Positions 26,986 to 37,361 of a DNA stretch of 64,000 nucleotides are shown one piece after another (position 1 is the first letter of the stretch; each line of letters begins with the position of its first letter). The DNA comes from Sphingomonas mollis (GTDB lineage Bacteria > Pseudomonadota > Alphaproteobacteria > Sphingomonadales > Sphingomonadaceae): NCBI RefSeq assembly GCF_016427505.1, contig NZ_JAELXS010000003.1, positions 1-64,000 on the forward strand, read 5' to 3'. The notes below the pieces were generated by a model. The model saw only the letters and a list, made by a program, of their open reading frames with translations. It did no database searches and was not told the DNA's origin. A program made the position numbers and the translations under genes.

Positions 26986-28347
26986 TCAGGCGGCGACCTT
27001 GCCCACGAAATCGCCGGCGCTGGTCTTCAGCGCGCCCAGTCGTCCATCGAGCGCGTCGAAGCCGTGGCCGACGCCGTCGATCTGCGATGCGACCATCTCG
27101 GTATCCTCGCGGATCGCGGCGATCGTGCTGGACATCGAATCGGCGGCCAGCGCAGTTTCGTCGACGGCGGCGGTGATCGCGGTGACGGTTTGTGCCTGCG
27201 CCTCCATCGCATAACGGATGCGCTCCGCCGATTCCTGTACCTCGGCGACGGTCGACTTGATCGACGCATTGGTCTCCACCGTCGATCGGGTGGCGGACTG
27301 GATCGCGGCGATCTTGGCGGCGATGTCGTCGGTGGCGCGCGCGGTCTGGTTCGCCAGGCTCTTCACCTCCTGCGCCACCACCGCGAAACCGCGACCGGCA
27401 TCGCCCGCGCGGGCGGCCTCGATCGTGGCGTTCAGGGCCAGCAGGTTGGTCTGGCCGGCGATGTCGCGGATCAGGCCAAGGATCGATTCGATCGACTTGG
27501 CATGGTCCGACAGCGTTTCCGACATGCCGACCGCCTGACCCGCCTGCGCGGAGGCGCGGGTGGCGATCTCGGCGGCGGCCTCCACCTCGTTCCGGGCATC
27601 CTCGATCGCGCGGATCAGGCCGGCGGAGGTCTGCGCCGCCTCGCGCATCGCGACCGCCGACTGTTCGGCGGCGGCGGCGACTTCGGATGCCTTGCCCAGC
27701 ATGCCGCGCGCGAAGCTCGACGCGCGGTTGCTCTGCCCGCGCAACTGCACGCCGTCTTCCATCGCATCGTCGACGGTGGCGGCGATCCGGGCGCGGAAAT
27801 CGGATGCCAGATGTTCGCGCGCGCCCAGCGCCGTGAACGCGGTGAAGCCCGCGAACAGCTCGACGGTCAGTTCGGTTTCCAGTCCGAACATCCGCAGCAG
27901 CGTATCGACATGCGTCGCATATCCCGGCGCGCCGGCCGGCACCGCCTTCATCAGCGTCTTCAGCAACGCACGGTCGCTCGCGCACGACATGGCCAGCACC
28001 GCCATGGTCGGTACGCCCGCGACATAGGCGGATGCGACCGCGCGTTCGAGCGATTCGATCCACGCCCGGCCCGACAGGTCGGTGAAACGGTTGTGCAGAT
28101 ACGCCCGCCCCGCCTCTACCCGGCGCTGCCGGTCGAGCGGGGTCCATTCCGCCGCGTCCGGATTGGCCATCCGCCAGTGGTTCCAATACGCCTCGACGAT
28201 GATGTCGGCGTCGTCCCTGATGATGTCCCACAGGGCCGCCGCGGCGGCGACCAGCGTCCGCTCGCCGCCGTCGAACGCCCGGATTCGCGCCTCGATGTCG
28301 ATCCCGGCTGCGATCAGGCCGGGCGTGGGGATCTCGATGCTGCTCAC
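26986..28347 (-). CDS. Soluble methyl-accepting chemotaxis protein with globin-like N-terminus
   Basis: A 453-residue cytoplasmic chemoreceptor: no transmembrane segment. Residues about 15-185 look like the all-helical protoglobin domain of globin-coupled sensors ([12 protein letters not shown], then [20 protein letters not shown]). The rest is the MCP coiled coil with the hairpin tip [20 protein letters not shown] and [17 protein letters not shown]. The proximal heme His expected in the [14 protein letters not shown] helix appears to be absent, so heme binding is doubtful. No CheA/CheW/CheR genes are nearby. Confidence 0.85.
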   Translation of the reverse strand: MSSIEIPTPGLIAAGIDIEARIRAFDGGERTLVAAAAALWDIIRDDADIIVEAYWNHWRMANPDAAEWTPLDRQRRVEAGRAYLHNRFTDLSGRAWIESLERAVASAYVAGVPTMAVLAMSCASDRALLKTLMKAVPAGAPGYATHVDTLLRMFGLETELTVELFAGFTAFTALGAREHLASDFRARIAATVDDAMEDGVQLRGQSNRASSFARGMLGKASEVAAAAEQSAVAMREAAQTSAGLIRAIEDARNEVEAAAEIATRASAQAGQAVGMSETLSDHAKSIESILGLIRDIAGQTNLLALNATIEAARAGDAGRGFAVVAQEVKSLANQTARATDDIAAKIAAIQSATRSTVETNASIKSTVAEVQESAERIRYAMEAQAQTVTAITAAVDETALAADSMSSTIAAIREDTEMVASQIDGVGHGFDALDGRLGALKTSAGDFVGKVAA

Positions 28348-28514
28348 GGCGTTCCCTTGGATGGTCCGGGGTCGGGCCCGGCAATGATCTGTGTTGCCCG
28401 ATGCTAGGATAGAGACGTTAAGAGTTGGTTAGGCACGGGGGCCGGGTTGCATCGTCCGGCCCCACGTTTAATAGGGCGGCCTGCACTCATTTTCCCCGTG
28501 ACGAGGAAACCGTC

Positions 28515-28925
28515 TTGGCATCCCGCAATCCCGCCCGGCCACTCAGCCCGCATCTCACGATCTGGCGCTGGGGTCCGCACATGCTGGTCTCGATCCTTCA
28601 CCGCGCCACCGGCGACGGGCTGGCGACGGTCGGCACCCTGTTGTTCGTCTGGTGGCTGGCCGCGCTCGCCGGCGGGGCGGAAAGCTATGCGACCTTCGTC
28701 GACACGTTCACGACCGATACCGGCAAGCTGAACATTCTCGGCTGGATCGTCGGCGTCGGGCTGACGCTGTCGCTGTTCCAGCACATGATGACGGGCATCC
28801 GCCACTTCTTCCTCGACATCGGCGCGGGGTACGAACTGCGCACCAACAAGACATGGGCGATGATGACGATGGTCGGCGCGGTCGTGCTGTCGATCGGCTA
28901 CTGGCTCTACATGGGGATGAACTGA
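28515..28925 (+). CDS. sdhC: Succinate dehydrogenase cytochrome b556 subunit
   Basis: A 136-residue membrane anchor with three helices. RPLSPHLTIWRW is the SdhC signature, SILHRATG follows, and the heme His candidate is in SLFQHMMTGIRHFFLD. It anchors complex II and helps bind ubiquinone. The start is TTG at 28515, preceded by GAGGAAA; no ATG fits the family N-terminus. It overlaps sdhD by one base. Confidence 0.93.
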   Translation: MASRNPARPLSPHLTIWRWGPHMLVSILHRATGDGLATVGTLLFVWWLAALAGGAESYATFVDTFTTDTGKLNILGWIVGVGLTLSLFQHMMTGIRHFFLDIGAGYELRTNKTWAMMTMVGAVVLSIGYWLYMGMN

Positions 28926-29308
28926 TGGGTTCGGGCACGCAACTCGGCCGCGTCCGCGGTCTCGGTTCCGCCAAGGAAGGCGCGCATCACTGGCTGTGGC
29001 AGCGGTTCACCGCCGCGTCCAACCTGTTCCTGATGCTGTGGCTGCTGATCGCGGTCGCGCGCCAGCCCGCCTATGATTACGCCTCGATGCGCCTGTGGGT
29101 GCAGAGCGCGTGGGTCGCGGTGCCGATGCTGCTGCTGATCGCGTCGGTCTTCTATCATTTCCGCCTGGGGCTTCAGGTGCTGATCGAGGATTACACGCAC
29201 AACGAAAGCCGCGTCGTCAGCATGCTGGCGCTCAACCTGTTCGTGCTGGTCACCGCCGGCATCGCCATCTTCTCGATCCTCAAGATCGCGTTCGGAGCCG
29301 CCGCGTAA
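28925..29308 (+). CDS. sdhD: Succinate dehydrogenase membrane anchor subunit
   Basis: A 127-residue, three-helix anchor: [20 protein letters not shown] at the N-terminus, a likely heme/quinone-side His in [16 protein letters not shown], and a final hydrophobic helix. With SdhC it holds the SdhAB dimer at the membrane. The ATG overlaps the sdhC stop (TGATG) and its own stop overlaps the sdhA start (TAATG). Confidence 0.95.
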   Translation: MGSGTQLGRVRGLGSAKEGAHHWLWQRFTAASNLFLMLWLLIAVARQPAYDYASMRLWVQSAWVAVPMLLLIASVFYHFRLGLQVLIEDYTHNESRVVSMLALNLFVLVTAGIAIFSILKIAFGAAA

Positions 29309-31110
29309 TGACCGCAGCCTACAAGATCATCGACCATACCTATGACGCGGTCGTCGTCGGCGCGGGCGGTTCCGGCCTGCGCGCCACGATGGGCATCGCC
29401 GAGGCGGGTCTGAAGACCGCCTGCATCACCAAGGTGTTCCCGACCCGCTCGCACACCGTCGCGGCACAGGGCGGCATCGCCGCCTCGCTCGGCAACAATT
29501 CGCCCGATCACTGGTCGTGGCACATGTACGACACCGTCAAGGGGTCCGACTGGCTCGGCGACCAGGACGCGATCGAGTATCTCTGTCGCGAGGCGCCGCA
29601 GGCGGTGTACGAGCTGGAACATGCCGGCGTGCCGTTCAGCCGCAATCAGGACGGCACGATCTATCAGCGGCCGTTCGGCGGCCATATGCAGAACATGGGC
29701 GAGGGTCCGCCGGTGCAGCGCACCTGCGCCGCCGCCGACCGTACCGGCCACGCCATGCTGCACGCGCTGTACCAGCAGTCGCTGAAGTACGACGCCGACT
29801 TCTACGTCGAATATTTCGCGCTCGACCTCATCATGGAAAACGGCGTCTGCCGCGGCGTGATCGCGCTGTGCATGGAAGACGGATCGATCCACCGTTTCCG
29901 TGCGCATAACGTGGTGCTGGCGACCGGCGGTTACGGCCGCTGCTATTTCTCCGCCACCTCGGCGCACACCTGCACCGGTGACGGCAACGCGATGGTGCTG
30001 CGCGCCGGCCTGCCGCTGCAGGACATGGAGTTCGTGCAGTTCCACCCGACCGGCATCTACGGCGCCGGCGTCCTCATCACCGAGGGTGCGCGCGGCGAGG
30101 GCGGCTATCTGACCAATTCCGAGGGCGAGCGCTTCATGGAACGCTATGCCCCGTCGGCGAAGGACCTTGCCAGCCGCGACGTCGTGTCGCGGTCGATGGC
30201 GATGGAGATGCGGGAAGGTCGCGGCGTCGGCGAGCACAAGGACCACATCTTCCTGCACCTCGATCACATCGATCCCAAGGTGCTGGCGGAGCGGCTGCCG
30301 GGCATCACCGAAACCGGCAAGATCTTCGCCGGTGTCGACCTGACGCGTCAGGCGCTGCCGGTCACGCCGACCGTCCATTACAACATGGGCGGCATCCCGA
30401 CGAACTATCACGGCGAAGTCGTGCGCCTGCGCGACGGCGATCCCGACAGCGTCGTCCCCGGCCTGTTCGCGGTGGGTGAGGCGGCGTGCGTCTCGGTCCA
30501 CGGCGCCAACCGCCTCGGCTCGAACTCGCTGATCGATCTGGTCGTGTTCGGCCGTGCCACGGGTCTGCGGATCAAGGACCAGCTGAAGCCCAACACGCCG
30601 CACAATCCGCTGCCCAAGGGGTCGGAAGACCTCGCGATCGGCCGCCTCGACAAGTTCCGCAACGCCGCCGGCGGCACGCCCACCGCGCAACTGCGCACGC
30701 AGATGCAGCGCACCATGCAGAAGCATTGCGCGGTGTTCCGCGATTCGGCGTTGCTGACGGAGGGCGTCAGCCAGATGGAGTCGATCTATCGCGGGTTGCA
30801 GGATGTCGGCGTCAAGGATCGCTCGCTGATCTGGAACACCGACATGGTCGAGACGCTGGAACTCGACAATCTGATGGCGCAGGCGTCCGTCACCATCAAG
30901 GCCGCCGAAAACCGCAAGGAATCACGCGGCGCTCACATGCACGAGGATTTCCCGGAGCGCGACGACGCGAACTGGATGAAGCACACGCTGACCACGTTCG
31001 ACGGCTGGGGCGGCAATGGCGGCGACGTCGCGATCGATTACCGCCCGGTCCACGACTACACGATGACCGACGACATCGAGTACATCAAGCCGAAGAAGCG
31101 GGTGTACTGA
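29308..31110 (+). CDS. sdhA: Succinate dehydrogenase flavoprotein subunit
   Basis: A 600-residue full-length flavoprotein: FAD-binding [15 protein letters not shown], the covalent-flavin His in [10 protein letters not shown], and substrate-site blocks [17 protein letters not shown] and NMGGIPTNY. It oxidises succinate to fumarate and passes electrons to SdhB. sdhB is not directly next but 2.2 kb downstream, after two protease-like genes and repeats. Confidence 0.98.
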   Translation: MTAAYKIIDHTYDAVVVGAGGSGLRATMGIAEAGLKTACITKVFPTRSHTVAAQGGIAASLGNNSPDHWSWHMYDTVKGSDWLGDQDAIEYLCREAPQAVYELEHAGVPFSRNQDGTIYQRPFGGHMQNMGEGPPVQRTCAAADRTGHAMLHALYQQSLKYDADFYVEYFALDLIMENGVCRGVIALCMEDGSIHRFRAHNVVLATGGYGRCYFSATSAHTCTGDGNAMVLRAGLPLQDMEFVQFHPTGIYGAGVLITEGARGEGGYLTNSEGERFMERYAPSAKDLASRDVVSRSMAMEMREGRGVGEHKDHIFLHLDHIDPKVLAERLPGITETGKIFAGVDLTRQALPVTPTVHYNMGGIPTNYHGEVVRLRDGDPDSVVPGLFAVGEAACVSVHGANRLGSNSLIDLVVFGRATGLRIKDQLKPNTPHNPLPKGSEDLAIGRLDKFRNAAGGTPTAQLRTQMQRTMQKHCAVFRDSALLTEGVSQMESIYRGLQDVGVKDRSLIWNTDMVETLELDNLMAQASVTIKAAENRKESRGAHMHEDFPERDDANWMKHTLTTFDGWGGNGGDVAIDYRPVHDYTMTDDIEYIKPKKRVY

Positions 31111-31145
31111 GCGGCTGATTACGGAAGGATCTGGCCTATCTCGAT

Positions 31146-31238
31146 CCGTTCATGCTGAGCGAAGTCGAAGCACCTTGTGGAGAGGTGGCCCCTTCGGCGT
31201 AGCTCAGGACAGGCTTCGAGATCGCTCAGGCCAAACGG
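31146..31238. repeat. Dispersed palindromic repeat, family B copy 1
   Basis: About 93 bases beginning CCGTTCATGCTGAGCGAAG and ending near CAGGCCAAACGG. The reverse complement of the element at 56502-56594 matches it closely over its whole length, so the two copies lie in opposite orientation. It sits just after sdhA. Confidence 0.87.
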
Positions 31239-31280
31239 TAACTCCATTTTGGTGCGGGGGTGGGTTTTGCAGAACCCATA

Positions 31281-31372
31281 CCACCCCGGCGGAGGCCGGG
31301 GTCTAGATGGGAAGGCCGTCTTGAGTCATCATGATGGTTCGCCCAACTGGACCCCGGCCTCCGCCGGGGTGG
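31281..31372. repeat. Perfect 22-base inverted repeat after sdhA
   Basis: Arms 31281-31302 and 31351-31372 are perfectly complementary (core CCCCGGCGGAGGCCGGGG) and enclose 48 bases. With the family B element it fills the 437-base gap between sdhA and the C13-type gene, which contains no gene. The gap may weaken or end transcription before sdhB. Confidence 0.88.
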
Positions 31373-31547
31373 CGGCTTTGGCGGGATAGTCCGTGGCCTT
31401 GTGAATGTCTTGCGGACCTGAAAGCTCGAAGCCACAGGCGACATCACTGCGCGCCTGCCCGAGGCGGGAACATAGTGCGGCGATCCCCGACGCCCTTCAC
31501 CCGTCACATCGCTTGACCGAAAACCAAATGCGCCGGACAATCCCATT

Positions 31548-32543
31548 ATGATGGCACGGATCGGCTGGTTGATAGCGGTATTGCTGACGGCCTCCGCGCC
31601 GTTGCCGCCGCCGCAGGCGCGACCGGCCGCGCCCGAATCGCCGCCCGTCCACGCCGCCGACCCACCGCTGTTCGACGACGCGACACCGGAACAGGCCGTG
31701 GCGCTCGCCGATGGTGGTGCGGCGATCGAGCATGATCGGACCGCCGCCAGCCGCCTTGCCCAGCATCGCCGGCTGGAACAGGCGCTGGGCGGGCTGGCGC
31801 CGCAGCGGCCGGGGGTGGTCGATGCCTATGTCGTGACGATCGCGCTCGACAGCGATCCGGTGTTCGCGCGGGAGGCACGGGAAGCCGGCGCGGTCCTCGC
31901 CCGCCGTTACGACGCGGCGAACCGTACGATCGTCCTTGCCGGCGCCGATGGCCGCGGTGGCCCACCGCTCGCGATGGGATCGCCCGCCAGCCTCGACATC
32001 GCGCTCGCCCGTATCGCCGAGGTGATGGATGTGCGCGAGGATGTGCTGGTGCTCTACGTCACCAGCCACGGCGCGCCGATCGGTCTGGTCTATAACGACG
32101 GCGATCAGGGGTATGGCGTGATCTCGCCGACGCGGCTGTGGACGACGTTTTCCCAACTGGGGATCGGCCGGCGACTGGTGTTGGTCAGCGCCTGTTTTTC
32201 GGGCGTGTTCGTGCCGATGCTGCAATCGGCGGACAGCGCGATCGTGACGGCATCATCGGCGGATCGCACCTCGTTCGGGTGTCAGGCCGACAGCGACTGG
32301 ACGTTCTTCGGCGACGCATTGGTCAACCACGCCCTGCGCAAGGTCCAGCCGCTCAATCGCGCCGCGAGCGAAGCGCAGGGGCTGATCGCGACATGGGAGC
32401 GGCAGGGCGAGCTGGAGCCATCCGGCCCGCAGGTCGCGATCGGGGCAGGGGCGGCCCGCTGGCTCGCCGCCCTCGATGCGCGCGGTCCACGGGTCGCGAC
32501 ATCGCCGGTCGGGCGCCCGGCGGTGAGTATGCTGGACGATTAA
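31548..32543 (+). CDS. C13 (legumain-like) peptidase family protein, secreted
   Basis: A 331-residue protein with an N-terminal signal-like helix and a Pro/Ala-rich linker (residues 18-40). The central domain has the caspase-haemoglobinase-fold pair: His174 in LYVTSHGAPIG and Cys216 in VLVSACFSGVFVPML. These match peptidase C13 of bacteria. It is probably periplasmic. It lies between sdhA and a ClpP-like gene on the same strand. The substrate and any link to complex II are unknown. Two adjacent ATGs are possible starts. Confidence 0.82.
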   Translation: MMARIGWLIAVLLTASAPLPPPQARPAAPESPPVHAADPPLFDDATPEQAVALADGGAAIEHDRTAASRLAQHRRLEQALGGLAPQRPGVVDAYVVTIALDSDPVFAREAREAGAVLARRYDAANRTIVLAGADGRGGPPLAMGSPASLDIALARIAEVMDVREDVLVLYVTSHGAPIGLVYNDGDQGYGVISPTRLWTTFSQLGIGRRLVLVSACFSGVFVPMLQSADSAIVTASSADRTSFGCQADSDWTFFGDALVNHALRKVQPLNRAASEAQGLIATWERQGELEPSGPQVAIGAGAARWLAALDARGPRVATSPVGRPAVSMLDD

Positions 32544-32604
32544 AAAGGTTGGTAAAAGTCGGGCCGGACCGGAACCGTTGGCGGGAAAGACGGTTGGCCG
32601 CGCC

Positions 32605-33180
32605 ATGACAGACAAACCCGGCAACGCCGCCAATTATCCGCTCCTCGCCGTGCCCCATGTCCAGTTGTACGGGACGGTGGACGAGGCGATGTACACCAAC
32701 TTCAAGGCACAGGTGATCAATGCCCCGACCGAGGGGCCGCTGGTCGTGTCGATCACCACGCTGGGCGGCGACCCCGAAATGGCGCGCGCGATGGGCGACG
32801 GTATCCGCCTGATCCGCGAATATACCGGCCGCGACACGCTGTTCCTCGGCAAGGTGGCGGTGTATTCGGCCGGCGCGACCTTCATGTCTGCCTTCCCGGT
32901 CGACAGCCGTTTCCTGACCCGCGGCACCCGCCTGATGATCCACGAGCGTAAGATGAAGGCGACGGTGGAGCTGGACGGCCCGCTCAACACGCTGGCCTAT
33001 GCGCTGAAGGCCAAGCTGCACGAGATCGAACATTCGATCGACATCCAGAACGAGGGGTTCGAGGCGCTGGTCCGGGGTTCGGACGTGCCGCTCGACGAGT
33101 TGCTCGAAAAGGCACCGTCCAACTGGTATATCGAGGCCGAAGAGGCCAAGCGCCTCCGCCTCGTCCTCGACGTGATCTGA
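32605..33180 (+). CDS. ClpP-like serine protease subunit
   Basis: A 191-residue ClpP-fold protein. The catalytic Ser88 lies in VYSAGATFMSAF and His113 in RLMIHERKM; GGDPEMARAMGDGIRLI corresponds to the GG-S-turn of ClpP and IEAEEAKRLRLVLDVI to its C-terminal helix. The third member of the triad is unclear, since the usual ERD block reads APSNW. It is shorter and more divergent than housekeeping ClpP and no Clp ATPase is nearby. Located 61 bases after the C13 gene. The ATG at 32605 is used; an in-frame TTG at 32578 is possible. Confidence 0.82.
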   Translation: MTDKPGNAANYPLLAVPHVQLYGTVDEAMYTNFKAQVINAPTEGPLVVSITTLGGDPEMARAMGDGIRLIREYTGRDTLFLGKVAVYSAGATFMSAFPVDSRFLTRGTRLMIHERKMKATVELDGPLNTLAYALKAKLHEIEHSIDIQNEGFEALVRGSDVPLDELLEKAPSNWYIEAEEAKRLRLVLDVI

Positions 33181-33276
33181 GTCGTCATGATCTGAGTTAC
33201 CGCGTCGCACCACAGGATTTGCCCGCGCCGTGCCCATGATGTAACGGCTCGGGCAATCACCTGACGGGAACCCTCC

Positions 33277-34068
33277 ATGGCCGAATTCGCCCTCCCCAAG
33301 AACAGCAAGATCAAGCAGGGCGTCACCCATGCCGCGGCGACCGCGCCGGCGGGGAAGGACCGGCTGAAGAAGTTCAAGGTCTATCGCTACGATCCCGACA
33401 GCGGTGAGAATCCCCGTTACGACACGTTCGAGATCAATCTCGACGAATGCGGCCCGATGGTGCTCGACGCGCTCATCAAGATGAAGGGCGAACAGGACAG
33501 CTCGCTCACCTTCCGCCGTTCGTGCCGCGAAGGCATCTGCGGGTCGTGCTCGATGAACATCGACGGCAAGAACGGCCTCGCCTGCACAACCGCGATCGAG
33601 GATGTGAAGGGCGATATCCGCATCACCCCGCTGCCGCATATGGACGTGGTGAAGGATCTGGTGCCCGACTTTACGCACTTCTACGCGCAGTACAGCTCGA
33701 TCAAGCCGTGGTTGCAGACGGTCACGCCGCCGCCCTCGGGCAAGGAGCGGCTGCAGTCGCCGGAGGATCGCAACAAGCTGGACGGTCTGTACGAGTGCAT
33801 CCTGTGCGCCTGCTGCTCGACCAGCTGCCCCAGTTACTGGTGGAACAGCGACAAGTTCCTGGGGCCGGCGATCCTGTTGCAGGCGTATCGCTGGTTGGCC
33901 GACAGCCGCGACGAGATGACCGGCGAGCGGCTGGACGAGCTGGAGGATCCGTTCCGCCTGTATCGTTGCCACACGATCATGAACTGCGCGAACGTCTGCC
34001 CCAAGGGCCTGAACCCCGCCAAGGCGATCGCCGAGATCAAGAAGATGGAAGCCGAGCGGATCGTCTGA
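33277..34068 (+). CDS. sdhB: Succinate dehydrogenase iron-sulfur subunit
   Basis: A 263-residue full-length SdhB: the [2Fe-2S] Cys set in [12 protein letters not shown], the second cluster block [12 protein letters not shown] and the third [14 protein letters not shown]. It relays electrons from SdhA flavin to quinone at SdhCD. It follows the ClpP-like gene by 96 bases with its own GGGAACC site before the ATG, so an independent promoter in that gap is possible. Confidence 0.98.
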   Translation: MAEFALPKNSKIKQGVTHAAATAPAGKDRLKKFKVYRYDPDSGENPRYDTFEINLDECGPMVLDALIKMKGEQDSSLTFRRSCREGICGSCSMNIDGKNGLACTTAIEDVKGDIRITPLPHMDVVKDLVPDFTHFYAQYSSIKPWLQTVTPPPSGKERLQSPEDRNKLDGLYECILCACCSTSCPSYWWNSDKFLGPAILLQAYRWLADSRDEMTGERLDELEDPFRLYRCHTIMNCANVCPKGLNPAKAIAEIKKMEAERIV

Positions 34069-34087
34069 TCCGTTGACGCCGCCTTTC

Positions 34088-34522
34088 ATGGAGATCGATG
34101 CCGCCGGCCATCCGGGCTGGCGGCAATGGGAACCGATCGACCCGACCCGGTTCAATTCGCTGCTCGGCCCGATCCTGTTCCGGGTCGAGGGGTCATCGGT
34201 GCGCGTCCGCATGACGCCCGAGCATCGCCATTCCAACGTCCGCGACGCGGTGCATGGCGGCGTGATCCTCGCCTTCATCGACATTGCGCTGTTCGCCGCC
34301 GCGCGCGGGTTCGGCGTGATCGAGGCGGGAACGGCGGTGACGTTGGGCCTCGACACGCAATTTATCGGTGCCGGCGCGATCGGCCGGCCGATCGAGGCGC
34401 AGGTCGATCTGCTCAAGGAGACCGGGCGGCTGCTGTTCCTGCGCGGCCTCGTCGTCCAGGGCGATGACGAAACCCGCATCGCCGCCTTTTCCGGCACCAT
34501 CCGAAAGTCGTTACCGAAATGA
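34088..34522 (+). CDS. PaaI-family hotdog thioesterase
   Basis: A 144-residue hotdog-fold protein with the PaaI motif HGGVILAFIDIALFAAAR and the following TLGLDTQFIGAG. Such enzymes hydrolyse acyl-CoA thioesters; substrate unknown. It follows sdhB by about 20 bases and overlaps the zapE start (ATGA), so sdhB, this gene and zapE look like one transcript. A TTG at 34073 is an alternative start. Confidence 0.88.
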   Translation: MEIDAAGHPGWRQWEPIDPTRFNSLLGPILFRVEGSSVRVRMTPEHRHSNVRDAVHGGVILAFIDIALFAAARGFGVIEAGTAVTLGLDTQFIGAGAIGRPIEAQVDLLKETGRLLFLRGLVVQGDDETRIAAFSGTIRKSLPK

Positions 34523-35619
34523 GCGCCGTCCTCGCCGTCTATGACGCGCTGATCGCCGCGGGCGAATTGCGCCCGGATCCGGAACAGGCCGCCGCCGCCC
34601 GCCGCCTCGATGCGCTCGCCACCGAACTGGAGCATCCCCGCAAGTCCGGCTTCTTTCGGCGCAAGACGGTGGCGCCGCGTGGCGTCTATGCGTGGGGCGA
34701 TGTCGGCCGCGGCAAGTCGATGCTGATGGACCTGTTCTACGATCACCTCGCGATCGACCGGAAGCGCCGCGTCCATTTCGCCGAATTCATGCTGGAGGTG
34801 CACGGCCGCATCGCGGTGGAGCGCCGCAAGGAACAGGGCGACCCGATCCTGCCCGTCGCCGCCGCGCTGGCCGAAGAAGCGCGGCTGCTCGCCTTCGACG
34901 AGATGATGGTCACGAACAGCCCCGATGCGATGATCCTGTCGCGGCTGTTCACCGCGCTGATCGAGGCGGGGGTGACGATCGTCACCACGTCGAACCGCGC
35001 GCCCGCCGATCTCTACAAGAACGGCCTGAACCGCGAGCATTTCCTGCCCTTCATCGCGCTGATCCAGCAGACGCTGGACGTCGTGACGCTGAACGGCCCG
35101 ATCGATTACCGCCGCGACCGGCTGGGCAGCCAGGATACGTGGCTGGTCCCCAACGGCGCCGAGGCAACCGACAACCTGTCCGCCGCGTTTTTCCGCCTGA
35201 CCGATCATGAGGTGACGGAGCCGATCCCGTCGGAGGAACTGAAGGTACAGGGCCGGACGCTGCACGTGCCCAAGGCGCTGAAGGGCGTGGCCGTCTTCTC
35301 GTTCAGGAAATTATGCGGCGAGGCTCGCGGCGCGGCGGATTACCTCGCCGTCGCCCGCCGCTTCCACACCGTCATCCTCGTCGGTATCCCCCGCCTGGGT
35401 CCGGAGAACCGCAACGAGGCGGCGCGGTTCGTGGCGCTGATCGATGCGCTGTACGAGCATAAGGTGAAGCTGCTCGCGGCGGCCAATGCGGAGCCGGGCG
35501 ATCTCTATGCAAGCGGAGACGGCGTGTTCGAATTCCAGCGGACGGTGAGTCGGCTGGAGGAGATGCGGTCGGATGAGTATCTGGCGCAGGGGCACGGCGC
35601 AGACGGCGAGACGCGCTAG
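34519..35619 (+). CDS. zapE: Cell division ATPase ZapE (AFG1-like)
   Basis: A 366-residue P-loop ATPase of the ZapE/AFG1 family: Walker A GDVGRGKS (60-67), Walker B LLAFDEMMVT, sensor TTSNRAPADLYKNGLNR. ZapE associates with the Z ring, and its mitochondrial relative AFG1 acts in respiratory-complex quality control, which makes its position downstream of sdhB notable. The start overlaps the thioesterase stop. Confidence 0.92.
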   Translation: MSAVLAVYDALIAAGELRPDPEQAAAARRLDALATELEHPRKSGFFRRKTVAPRGVYAWGDVGRGKSMLMDLFYDHLAIDRKRRVHFAEFMLEVHGRIAVERRKEQGDPILPVAAALAEEARLLAFDEMMVTNSPDAMILSRLFTALIEAGVTIVTTSNRAPADLYKNGLNREHFLPFIALIQQTLDVVTLNGPIDYRRDRLGSQDTWLVPNGAEATDNLSAAFFRLTDHEVTEPIPSEELKVQGRTLHVPKALKGVAVFSFRKLCGEARGAADYLAVARRFHTVILVGIPRLGPENRNEAARFVALIDALYEHKVKLLAAANAEPGDLYASGDGVFEFQRTVSRLEEMRSDEYLAQGHGADGETR

Positions 35620-35740
35620 CGAAGCTGACGCGCACGCCGACCAGCCCGGCCAGCGCAACAAAGCCCGCCACAAGGCGCGGCTTTGCCGCGTCTGACGGCG
35701 GGCGGCGAGGGACAGCTAACACTGGACCGAACCCTGATCC

Positions 35741-35773
35741 CGTTATTGCACTTGCGAACCAACTGCAATAACG
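35741..35773. promoter_or_regulatory. Perfect inverted repeat upstream of mdh (candidate operator)
   Basis: CGTTATTGCA (35741-35750) and TGCAATAACG (35764-35773) are a perfect 10-base pair around a 13-base spacer, 75 bases before the mdh start. A TATAAT lies about 25 bases downstream. The symmetry is typical of a dimeric regulator site, but no regulator can be named. Loop-only hairpin function is possible. Confidence 0.55.
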
Positions 35774-35781
35774 CCATTTAA

Positions 35782-36810
<1,029 letters not shown>

Positions 36811-36845
36811 GCTGAGCGGCAAGGAACCGGTGGAGTGATTGAATA

Positions 36846-37361
36846 ATGGCGTACCGGGCATGGAAGGGCATTACGGGTGGCGTGCTGCTCGCAACTGTTT
36901 GCGCCGTGCCCGTCGCTGCTGCGCCACGGGCGGCTGCATCGCAGAGCGAAATTTTGGAAGGTGTGCAGTCGTGCGCAGCAAGCTTGGCATCGACGGGCAT
37001 CGACGAAGCATCGCTTGTTTCTGATGGCTGGTCCAAAGGTGTGATGTCGGAAAGTGGTAAGCCTTTAGCATCAGACGTAATCTTTTACGGCAAAGGCAAT
37101 CTTATGCTGATGTCTGTAAGAACATCGGCCGGTCAAACGCCAATCTGCAGCATATTGGCGCGCATCGGTTCGGTTGATGACTATCCCGCTCTTCAGGATG
37201 CAATGGCTGCCGCGTACGGCAAGCCGATAAAAGATGATGGCAAGGGCGAGCAAATGTTTATCGCACGGGATCATCGTGTGATCGACCTCGCATCGACCGG
37301 CAGCAATAAAAACCCTTCGGTGCGCATCGCCGTCGGCCCGGTATTTCAGGAGACAAAATGA
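36846..37361 (+). CDS. Secreted hypothetical protein between mdh and sucD
   Basis: A 171-residue protein with a clear signal peptide (residues 1-25, [13 protein letters not shown]) and a periplasmic body with two Cys (around 43 and 101) that could form a disulfide. No family recognised. Its base composition is visibly lower in GC than its neighbours, suggesting recent acquisition. Its stop overlaps the sucD start (ATGA), so sucD translation is coupled to it. Confidence 0.75.
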   Translation: MAYRAWKGITGGVLLATVCAVPVAAAPRAAASQSEILEGVQSCAASLASTGIDEASLVSDGWSKGVMSESGKPLASDVIFYGKGNLMLMSVRTSAGQTPICSILARIGSVDDYPALQDAMAAAYGKPIKDDGKGEQMFIARDHRVIDLASTGSNKNPSVRIAVGPVFQETK

